Part shown: in pieces, positions 11,601 to 23,600 of the stretch
How positions within the stretch are numbered: the stretch's first letter is position 1
Layout: the number at the start of each line of letters is the position of its first letter
Source of the DNA: Mauremys mutica
Taxonomy: Eukaryota; Chordata; Testudines; Geoemydidae
Direction: 5' to 3'
Assembly: GCF_020497125.1 (NCBI RefSeq)
Contig: NC_059077.1
Coordinates: 26,301,340 to 26,365,339, forward strand
Length of the DNA stretch: 64,000 nt
Notes under the pieces: model-generated
Told to the model about the DNA's origin: nothing
The model's input: the letters and a program-made list of their open reading frames with translations, nothing else
Databases searched by the model: none
Made by a program: the position numbers and the translations under genes

Positions 11601-14600
11601 AGTAGAGGGAATCATCATACCCTTAAACTTTCTCAAAAGACGTTCAGCAATATAATAACGGGACTGGAGAAAGTAAATGCTAGACAACACATTTAGCTAA
11701 TGTCCATGTACAAATAGTACGTACATACTCTCCAAAGAGTATATTTTCAAAACAAGTTATTTATTTATGCACTTATTTATGTAATTGAATAGTCCCATTG
11801 GCTTTAACGGGACAACTCAGATGTTTAAAGTTAAGTGCATGTACAGGTGTGTGCAGGGTTGAGACCTAAATCTGTCATCTAATTTGGTGTTTAAGAGGCT
11901 GATCCAAACCCCATTGAAGTCAATGGAAAGACTCCCATTTACTTTTATGGGCTTTGGATCAGGCCCTAAATGCTGATCCCAGTGCAACAGACTGTGTATT
12001 TGAAGCAGAAATACTGAGCCAAATTCTGCTTTGGGTTACACCTGTGCAGCCCCAGTGGAATTACACCAAAGAAAACTAGAGGAGAACTTGGTCTAATATA
12101 TTTAAACATTTGAAATTGCCATCATTTTAATTAATGTGCAGTTAAATAATGATTATAATATTCAAATTATGGATTAAGACATGTTTTGTGTAATTTTTCA
12201 ATGCTCAGTCAATAATACAGGAGTGGTTCCATAGATAATTTCAAACACAAATGCGGGAAGGATAAGCTTCATAACCAATCTAGCAATAAACTCATACAAT
12301 ATTTTACTTTCACTTTTAGTTGCACAATGAGTAGTTAACAGCAAAACTGAATATGTTATGACAAGTTTTCAGAAGATCATTTAGTACTTACTTCTCCACT
12401 AAACTGCGTCTCAGGACATAGCCATCTGTAAAATTAAATATACATATATTTATTTAATTTCAATGTCAATTTACGTTATATTTCTTGAGTTCCACAGAGA
12501 AGGGCATTTTTTAATACATAAAATAGAAATGTACCCTATATACCCATGGTACAATAAAAAGGAAGAGGTTGTAATTATGGAGAATTTACACACATGATAC
12601 TGAAATCAATTTAAAGTGATTAATTCATCATTAATTATTCTTGTTATGAGAAGTAGCAGTAGTAGTAATATTATGGTGGCACCTAGAGGTCACAATCAGA
12701 GATCAGGGATCCATTGTGCTATGCACCATATAGGCACATAAGCTGTAATTTTTCAAGTCATTGTAATGAATTTCCATTGTTCAGACACCTAGTGGTATGG
12801 GGAACAGAGGGGAATTCAAGATGTACAGGATCAGATTTTATTTCTTATTTTAATTTCTTGGTTATTTAGCAGATGTGTGAAACAATGTCAGATTGCACAA
12901 GTTTTAACAGAATTTACAAAATGTGTCTTGTAACCAAATAACATTTTATTTTACCAAATGTTTCAAAAAGACTGAATACCTGTAGGCTCGGGCTGCAAAA
13001 CTACCCATTAATCCACAAAAGGTGACTCAGACTCATCAGTAGGGACACTTAGAGCCAGAGTGTGACACCCATACTCCCACCCCCAAGAGTAGCCTCATTA
13101 AAGTAATTTAATGGTGTTTAATAGGAGCTTACCTAATAATTAAGAGATATCTGTACAGTACAGTGTAAAACTACATGATTAAATGAGGCTCCTTTTCTTG
13201 ATTGCATCAATAATCTGAATTTAGTCTCAGTATTCATTAATTTTTATAGGGCTGTCAAGTGATTAAATTAATCGTGATTAATCACGCCATTAACCAATAA
13301 TCGAATACCATTTATTTAAATATTTTGGATGTTTTCTACATTTTCAAATATATTGATTTCAATTACAACACAGAATACAGTGCTCACTTTATATTTATTT
13401 TTTATTACAAATATTTGCACTGTAAAAAAAATAATGTGTTAATTAAATTTGTGACTGAGCTCCTTGGGGGAGAATTGTATGTCTCTGTCCCTGCCATATA
13501 CTTCATGTCATAGCAGTATCAAATGTGGTGCTCACAGCTGCCCGCTCCCCCCGCTGCTGATAGCAGGCTCATAACCATCCCCTCTGCCATCCCAGCACTG
13601 ACAGCCCAAGCTGTCAGTCAAGCACAGGACTCATCCAGGGCCCAGCCGATAACTCGGGCTGTCAGCATTGGGGCAGGATGGAGGGCTCCAGCTGTCAGAC
13701 CCACTTGGGCTGACAGCCAGCAACCAAGGTTAGTAATGCAGTGTCTACATGGACACTGTGTCTCCCTAACTACATTGACGTAAGCACTATGCCTCTCATG
13801 GAGGTGGAGTTATTATGTTGGTGTAGTGGGCCACTAACTTCAGCGGAAGCAGCATTGTAGTGTAGAACCTGACATAATTGGGTCAATGTAAGCTGCCTTG
13901 CATTGACCAACTCTGTAGTGTAGACCAAGTCTAACATTTTGCAGGACTGGCCCAACAACCTGCTGACATCGCATGGAGAACTTTGAGAAATATTCCATTT
14001 AAAAACCATTCTGTCTGTCTCATTTCTGCTTTTTAATCTTCCTTTCTTTATTAGCCACATTCGCAAGAGAGCAGGATTGCTGTTTCTCAAATAGTTCAGG
14101 GTGCAATACTGTACTCAGATGTAGCAATGCAACCCATAGCACCCAGTAAATGGTTGTTCTACTATTGCTGGAGGCTGGACTCATGATTTAGGAGCTAGGA
14201 TTTCCTGCAGATCTCTAGTCTCTGAGTCTGCTTGACATTGCTCCCGCCTATACTGCATTTCTTTCTTTGTGGGAAAATGTGGCCCAAAAGCTATGTATCA
14301 AAACGTGCCAGGTTTTAAAACTACTTTGTTTCCTTTTGTGTATTTTATGTGATATGTGGGTAGGTGTCTGTGGGTAAAACTCTGCTCTCGTTTATCTGGT
14401 AAAAATGGATTCTTATTTGCACCAAGGGCTCTTTACAACACTGTGGCAATATAAAGGGACCTTAAATTACATTTACAAACACTTCAAGGTCCCTTTAGGC
14501 TGCCAATTTGAAACAAAGTCTACTGAAGTGAATGGAAAGTCTGCCATGGACTTTGAATCTGGCCCAGAGAGCAGTGTTAATGAAAATTTGATCCATAGAA

Positions 14601-17600
14601 TTCTTCTAATAACTTGAGTGTGGTTATTCTACATGTATACCAGATAACTGAGAGAAGTATCTGTCCCTATAATTGTCACTCCTTGTGCACCAAGATGATA
14701 ATATGTGTTGAGCTATGTAGGTGTGTAGGTAGGTAGTATATAAGTAAGTACACCTCTACCCTGATATAATTTGGTCCTCGAGAGACAAAAAATCTCACCG
14801 CGTTATAGGTGAGACCGCGTTATATCAAACTTGCTTTGCCCCTCCAGTTCCTTGTTCCCTGACCACCCCCTCCAGAGACCCCCATCCCTAATCACCCTCA
14901 GGACCCCACCCCCTACCCAACCCCCCTGTCCCCTGACTGCTCTGACCCCTATCCACCCCCCGGCCCCGACAGGCACTCACCGGCAGTGGCGGGAATCGGA
15001 GCAGCCTGGCCCCAATCCACTCCACTCCGCCAGCTCCCAGCTGCAGCGCTCTGCTTCCCTCTGTTGGTGAGTGTGGGGAGGTTGGGGAAAGGATGCCCCC
15101 CGGCACTCACCTGCGGCGGAAAGTGGAGCTACGTGGCCCCAGCCTGCTCCACTTTTCTTGTCCCGGCCCCACCGTGTCACTGGGGGGCGGCTGGGGAAAG
15201 GTCCTGCAGCACTCACCTGCGGCGGGAAGTGGAGCACCACAGCTGGGAGCTGGCGGAGTGGAGCTGGCTGGGGCTGGGCTGCTCCGCTTCCAGCCACCGG
15301 TGAGTGTGGGCAGGTTGGGCTAAGGACGCCCTCCACACTCACTGGTGGCGGGAAGCGGAGCGACGTGGCCCCAGCCCTCTCCACTCTGCCACTTCCCAGC
15401 CGTGGTGCTCCACTTCCTGCTGCAGGTGAGTGCGGGGAGATTGGGGACAGGACATCCCCCATACTCGCCTGCGGTGGGAAACGGAGCACTGCGGCTGGGA
15501 GCTGGCGGAGTGGAGCAGACTGGGGCCGGGCTGCTCCACTTCTGCAGCTGCTGGTGAGTGCAGGGGGATCCCTTCTCCCAAGCTCCCTCACCCGAGCCAC
15601 ACGGCTGGAGCGAGGGAAGAAGAGCAGGCTGCTCCTGGCCCCCCACTAATCCCCTGGGCCACTCTGGGACTGCAGGGCCCCCAAAAGTGCCCTCCCACAG
15701 CTCCTGCCCCCCAGACCCAGGGAGAGGGAGCCCCTGACCGCTCTCAAGACCCTCTGTCCCTTATTGAACCCCTCGGCCCCGACCTAGCCCGGCACCCTTA
15801 ACACGCTGCTCAGAGCAGCATGTCAGAGCTTTACCTCGTTGTATGCAAACCCACGTTATATCGGGCCACATTATATCGGGGTAGAGGTGTATGTAGGTAC
15901 AGTAGCATCTGAGCAAGTTAAAAATTAAATGGGGGAAATCATGTACAAAGAGAAAAAGTGACAAGAAAAGTCCTTAACTGCTGAGTTTTGCTACCATGGA
16001 TTTCACAGATGTTTTACTGTAGTATATTTGTAATAATTTTATTTTCATTGTGAGAAATACCAATTTTATTAAGGATCTTAAAATTTATTAAGAATTTTAG
16101 AATTCTTGTCAGTATTGACTATATTTAAGGGTAAGATTTTGTCATGGATATTTTTAGTAAAAATCATGGACAGGTCACGGGCAATAAAGAAAAATTCATG
16201 GAAGCCCATGATCTGTCCATGACTTTTACTAAAAATATCCATGACAAAATGGGGAGCTTAGGTGTGGGGTCCCCACATTGCCTGGAGAAGCTGGGCAGCT
16301 GCAGGGGCCCACTCTGAACTCTGGGGGTTCCCACTGCCTGTGGGGGCTCAGAGCTCCAGGTCCCCCTGCCACCTGCGGAGGCCAGGATCTCCAGGGTCCC
16401 CCCACTGCCCGCAGTGGCTGGGAGCTCTGGGATACCCCACTGTCCGCGGTGACTTGGAGCTCTAGTCAGGACTGTGGCCCCGCCTTCCACAGCAGCCTGG
16501 AGCTCAGGGTCCCCTGCTGCCCATGGCTGCCAGGAGCTAGGGGTCCCCCTGCCACCTGTGGTAGTTGGGAGCTATGGGCTTCCTTCCTGGGCAGCTCCTG
16601 GGGCAAATTCACAGAAGTCTCTTATCATGCATTTGTGTAGGCCCTACTGTAAGTAATAACAAAATAATAACAACAAATAATCTATATGCTGTCAGCCATA
16701 AAGCAAACAGAAAAAGCGATCATCGGTCAATGCTTGATCATAACAAGGTTGTGGTTCTTTTAGTTTCATGAGTGATGTTATGCAGTAAATTATTATTCTC
16801 TACTTGCCACTTTGTTCAACAATATGTGTCATGTTGTACCATGTGTTACATAACTTACATTTTCCTTCTTCATTCCTACACAGGACCTTGGCATCATCTA
16901 TGATTTGTATAACTTCAACTGACTCCCCTGGTTTCACTTGTAAGTCTTTTGCTCCCCATTTTTTAGATGGCAGATCTGCGATAATCATAGTGGAATAAAG
17001 AACTCTAATTTCACCTTCAAACTGCAAAAACAAAATAAAGAGATGCAAGATGCAAACATTACACAAGCTTTATAGTCTCTTATACATTGTGTTACAGTCT
17101 CTTAACACTTATGGTTTGGTTTTCAGAAACTTAGGCAAGTAATTGTGTGCGCTGTTATGGTATCTATATTTCTGACTGCACATCTCTTACGCCTCTTTAT
17201 TCCATGCAGAACATAGGGCTTTCCATCTTTGCTGATCTCCTGCTGCTGCAGGCTTAGCTTCTTCCCATATTATTTTCATGGCTTTTGGTTCTGCTTCTGT
17301 TGTGTGTTTCTATGTTATTCTTGGTCTCCCTCATTGCTTGTTGCCCTGGCTCTGTTCCAGTCCTATGTCTATCTTGTTATATTATTCAGGTATTTCCTCC
17401 ACGTATGTTCTAGACATCTCCATTTTTGTTCCATAATTTCCTGTCCTATCGGTTTCTGTTTTGTCCTCCAGAGTTCTTCATTTGTGGTTTTTTTACTGGC
17501 CATCAGATATTGAGGATTTGTCTAAGGCAGCTGTTTATGAAAACTTAGTTAGATAGTAAAGTCTTAATAAGTCTCCAAGTTTCAGTGCCATATATTAATA

Positions 17601-20600
17601 TTGACTTGACAATGGTGTTAAATATTTGAAATTTAATCTGGAGGGCAAAATGTATGTTTCTCCAGATCAACTTTAGCATTACAAAGGCATGTCTGTCTTT
17701 TGATATTCTGGCTTTAATGTCTGTTCTACCTGTGACATTTACAATGCTGCCAAAATATGTGAAATATTGGATTTTTTTATGTCAGTCCCAGAAAAGGTTA
17801 TTGGTGCTTCTTCTTGTGGCTTAATTCACATGATTTTAGTTTTCTTGGTGCTGATTTTTAATCCCACTAATTGTGCGTAGGCCTGGATCATTTGATTTTG
17901 GCTTGCACGTCTCTATGGGTATGGGATAGCAAATTGATGTCATCTGCAAAGCTATTTGCATATGCAAGTACCCAATTTGCTGATACAAATAGAGAATGCA
18001 ACTGCATATCAAAGTGTTTGAAAGTCAGCCCTTGGTGTGAATGAATGGGATGATGTATATTTTATCCAAGTCAGTCAAAAAATCACAAATGACAAACTCC
18101 TATTGACATGAAGTGTACCTAATAAAATCACTTCTTTCCCAATAGGCTACTCCTTTCACACAATTATTCAGCTGCCTTTGAATAACTGTACTGATTTCTA
18201 AATGTTTGTAGGGAAATTTTTGTGTTAGCGAAGGTTGCTGAACTGACACAGGTGGAGAGTGAAATCATCTTTCATCAAACAAACAGGTACAGCACAGGCA
18301 GTGGCAATGCAGACTTCCCACACTGTTTTCCAATATGCTCCAGCTCTGAGCTGGATGAATCACTCTAAAAATCAGAGCACAGATCGTTCAGTCCTTGGCC
18401 ACTGTGTTGAGACTGTCAACAAAAGCGCCAATTTTATTCAGTTTGTATCCATGTCCCGAGTGTATAAAATACTGGCAAACATTATTCTATGGTTTATAGC
18501 TAATGTAATGCTGATTTTTTTTAAAGGCTCCAGAGGCAATCCTGGCAATTACAGGCCAGAAAATCTAACTTCAGTACCAGGCAAATTGGTTGAAATTATA
18601 GTAAAGAACAGAAATATCAGACACAGAAATGAACACAATATGTTGGAGAAGAGTCAACATGGATTTTGTAAAGGAAAATTGTGCCTCATCAATCTGTAGA
18701 ATTCTTTGATGGATCAACACATGTGGACAAGGGTGATCCAGAGGATACAGTGTACTTGGACTTTCAGAAAGCCTTTCACAAGGTCCCTCACCAAAGCCTC
18801 TTAAGCAGACATGGGATAAGAGGGAAAGTCCTCTCATGGATCAGTAACTGGTTAAAAGATAGGAAGGACAAAAGTAAGAATGGGATCAAAAAAGAATCAG
18901 ATAAATTCGTGGAGGATAGGCCCATCAATGGCTATTAGCCAAGATGGTCAGTGAAGCAACTCTATGCTCTGGGTGTCCCTAAAGCTTTGACTGCCAGAAG
19001 CTGGGACTGGACAACAGGGGATGGATCATTCGATAACTGCCTTGTTCTATTCATTCCCTCTGAAGCATCTGGCACTGGACGCTATCGGAAGACAGGATTC
19101 AGGGCTAGATGGACCATTGGTCTGACCCAGTATAGCCATTCTTGGGCTTTTACTGTGTAAGAGGAACGATCTTTATTACTTTGCAGCATACCTGCATCAT
19201 ATAGTTTTTGAGATAAGAATGGCCATACTGGGTCAGACCAAAGGTCCATCCAGCCCAGTATCCAGTCTACTAACAGTGGCCAATGCCAGGTGTCCCAGAG
19301 GGAGTGAACCTAACAGGTAATGATTAAGTGATCTCTCTCCTGCCATCCATCTCCACCCTCTGACAAACAGAGGCTAGGGACACCATTCCTTACCCATCCT
19401 GGCTAATAGCCATTAATGGACTTAACCTCTATGAATGTATCTAGCTCTCTTTTAATGCCTACATCCTATTTCAGTTATTAATTGCAGCAGTTGTTTAATC
19501 TTTTGTGTACCACAAAGCAAAAAAAAATCCTTTAATTAAAATGATACAATAAGTGACGAGTCTGTGTGAATTGTACTGTTATTACTAATTCGTGCCTACT
19601 GTGGTAGTGTCAGACATAAGGCAGAAACCTTCACAATGTAAATTAATCTTGTACAAATTACTATACTTCTAAGATGCTGAGCGTTGGCCTAAGTTTGCCA
19701 CTGGTTTCAAATGGCATCAGGACAGGTCTAAGCAACATTGAAAATTGCTGTCCTTATCTAGTGGGTCTGAATATAAACAAGTCTACATCATTGCATTAAT
19801 CTTTGTTCCTAAACTGTCATTTGAAAGATCTAGAGTTGCCACAGGAACACACAACTAAAAGATATATATATTTTATGTTAATATAACATCTTCAGTTTAA
19901 TTTAACTTTACCAAAAAGGGTGTCAGATGGATGAAAGCCAAAGTCTGAAGCAGGTCAATTCCCTGACTGAAGAGTTGGCTACAGAATCTCCTGAATTCTA
20001 ATCTGAGTTTTTACATTGATTTGGACAAGTCACTTACGATTTCTAGGATGCTGAGCACCCATAACCCCTGATTAATTCAGGAAAACTGAGGATCTCAGGA
20101 CCTCTGAATTCACCTCTCTGGGTCAGTTCCATCATCTATAGAAGTGGGGATAGTAATATTTTGCTACTTCAAAAGGTGCTTGTGAGGATCAACTATCTAA
20201 CTTTGCTCAGCACTCTGAAGATGTAAACTGTCAATTATTACAAGCACTCACTGACTATGTGTCTATGTGCAACTCAAAACTGCTTTGATTTTATTTCCTT
20301 TTATTTCATTGTTAATCAAGTATTGACTTAACTGAGATAAGCCTTGTCCTTGAAAACCTTTGTTCATGCAGAATATACTTGCTTGCTGTAGTAATCCCAC
20401 TGAAATTGATGGGATTTCTTATGTAAAGCTTTGCAAGATCAACATTTAGGTGGAGAAATCAATGCTGATTATTGGAATTTTTAAAGCTATGTTAAAAATA
20501 TTGAGTGAAGTACAGTGAATATTATTCCATTTAAGGTGATCGCGTGATCTCCAAAAATGAGTACTTTACCTTTCAGTGGCAGAAGAAATCAAGGGATAAT

Positions 20601-23600
20601 TTAAAAATTAGAGAATAAACTATGCAAGCATTTTCATTTTTAGATTGTATTCAAATAAGACTTACTTTAAACTTTTTTCTGAACTCTTTCTCCTCTTTTT
20701 CCATCTTTTTAAGCTTTCGTATGTCTTTCTCATCTGATTTACCCCTTCCGAGGCTCAGAGTTTTCATAATTAATGATGATCTAAAACACCAGATTAGAGA
20801 CAAAACACAATTAATAACATGTGATAGGATGTGATACACTTTCAGACACTTCAGTAAACTTGCATTTACACTTCATTTGTCTTTGATCAATTTCTTTTAC
20901 ACCTACTGTGCTAATATGGATAATCATTATACACTAACAGTTGGATTTTCAAAGGCATAAAAAAGTAGGAATATTTTCCTTTCTATGTTTATTAGGTGTA
21001 TGTGAGTTCTGACTTATTTATCTATTACCCACACAAAATAAGAAAACTATTCAAAAGATACCTCTTACCTACGTACTATAGATTAGTTAAATGACACACT
21101 ATTTTAGAACCCTATGCAGGATGTGGTTTTCTGGGGAACATGTATGCTTGGTGTGCAACAGGCTGAGTAATCTGGATGACTATTCCGTTGTGGAGATGCC
21201 TGGATAGTCTTAGCCTCTCACAGAGTAGCAGCCTTAAGCCTATGTGACCACATACAGGGCCGGCTCCAGGCACCAGCGGAGGAAACACATGCCTGGGGCA
21301 GCATATGCTAAGGGGCAGCATTCTGTCCATTCTTGGGGCAGCACAGTCCAGGCGTTTGTTTTTTTTTGCTTCGGCAGTTTGGGCAGCAGTCCAAGCGGCT
21401 TATTATTATTTTTTTTTATTTTGCAAAAATGGTAGAGCCGGCCCTGACCACACATGGCCTCATTATTCCAGGGAATCTGCACCACACAAATATACACAAG
21501 GTCCACCTAGAGTGCCATTGTTACTTCCATGTTTGTGATGCTGTCCAGGGGCGGCTCCAGGCCCCAGCACGCCAAGCGCGTGCTTGGGGCGGCATGCCAC
21601 GGGGGGCGCTCTGCCGGTCGCTGGGAGGGCGGCAGGCGGCTCTGGTGGACCTCCCGCAGGCATGCCTGCGGAGGGTCCGCTGGTCCTGCGGCTTCGGTGG
21701 AGCATCCGCAGGCGTGCCTGCAGGAGGTCCACCGGAGCCGCGGGACCAGTGGACCCTCCACAGGCACATCTGCAGCAGGTCCACTGGAGCCGCGGGACCG
21801 GTGACCGGCAGAGCGCCCCCCCCGCGGCATGCCGCCGTGCTTGTGGCGGCGAAATTGCTAGAGCCGCCCCTGATGCTGTCAGACTGCCTGTGGCAGAGAC
21901 TGATTCCTTTGCCACCCTCCATCTCTCCACTTCTGGAAAGCTGAGCTTTGACTCCACCTCCTGTCTTTCCCATCTTTTTAGGGCTGGAAACCACAGAACG
22001 TTTCACAAAGGGAGGCTGTTGAAATAGCCTGGAAATGGTGGGTCAGATCCTTCCTTTGTATGTGGATGTTGTTAGTGTTCTGTGTTTTTGTCACCTCCAG
22101 ACTGGGTTACTGAGGTGCTTTCTACTGGGGCTATACTGAAGACCAGGGCCGGCTCCAGACCCCAGCGTGCCAAGCGCGTGCTTGGGGCGGCATGCCGCGG
22201 GGGGCGCTCTGCCTGTCACCGGGAGGGCGGCAGGCGGCTCTGATGGACCTCCCGCAGGCGTGCCTGCGGAGAGTCCGCTGGTCCCGCGGCTCCAGTGGAC
22301 CTCCCGCAGGCGTGCCTGCGGATGCTCCACCGGAGCCGCGGGACCAGCGGACCCTCCGCAGGCACGTCTGCAGGAGGTCCACTGGAGCCGCGGGACCGGC
22401 AACCGCCAGAGCGCCCCCCGCAGCGTGCTGCCGTGCTTGGGGCGGCGAAATTGCTAGAGCCGCCCCTGCTGAAGACCATGATGAAAAGTCAGCAAGGGCA
22501 GAGTATGACACCCTGTTTAGTTACTGGTCCTCTCAGCAAGCAGCATAATATATCTTTGATCCAGGTATATAATACATCAAAATACATAATATTAGTATAA
22601 TACATCTCTGCCCTGACTGCCAGGTCATTTCCAGGTACAAAACCAGGTGTTAATGTAATGCATACAGTAAGTCTCTAAGTGGCTTGGGTCCTCAATACAT
22701 TAGGGATGTAACCTTAGAGGTTTTTAAGGCCCAGCTTGACAAAGCCCTGGCTGGGACGATTTAGTTGGGGTTGGTCTTGCTTTGAGCATGAGGTCCCTTC
22801 CAACCCTGATATTCTATGATTCTATGATTGCCTTCTCTCTTCCCATGATACTGGAGCAGCTGAGATCAACCATAGCGCTCAAGGTGTCAGTCCCTAGGTT
22901 TAAATAGAAAGACTAACGGCAGGGCAGTTACAGCAGGAAGTCCTTGACTCTGGAATTCATTTCTCCCTTTGGGCCAACAGAGCCTGAATTTGTTGAAATT
23001 CAGGGCATGTTGCAAAGCCTATTTACTCTACACCCAGGCAATGAAAACTACAGTACCTGGCAACTGCACACAAGATACACAAGCTGAGTAATGTAACAAT
23101 TTGCCATAGCAAATACTTTGAAAATGTGTCACAGCATATTTAATCTTTTCCCACAAGTATAGCTTTTATTTTCACTTACCCAATTTCTATTGGTGGAGGA
23201 GGGAATTCGGATGATTCTACATCATCATAAACATCATTGTCTCCTGCGTCTGAAACAGCAGAATTCAAAACAATGAAAGATTAGTATGCAGTCCTTGGGT
23301 AGTGCATACAGTCCCACGCTGTAACAAAATGTATGTTAAAGAGGACAATAAATTGCAGCATGAAGTGTATCCATATATTTTATAGTTAACAGGCAGCTTT
23401 TCATTGTGGATTGTCTCACCATGCAGTACCAATTTACACTAAAATCAGCCAATCTTTTCAGAATACCGGTAATACTATTAATAATAAACAAAGGGTATTC
23501 ACTGATATGTTAATCTTTTTAAGATTAAACAAGTTTTAGCACATGTTGGTTAATGCAGTTGCCTTTAATCTTCAGTTTAATTAGGTCATTTCCCACTGTG

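Noticed and set aside
14977..15801. Long overlapping open frames (up to 207 codons) on both strands
   Set aside because: They lie inside a GC-rich satellite within a transposon, occur in several frames at once and repeat with the unit; compositional, not genes.
21333..22548. Open frames of 85-203 codons rich in Pro, Ala, Gly, Arg
   Set aside because: Produced by palindromic GC-rich hAT MITEs; mirror frames exist on the other strand.
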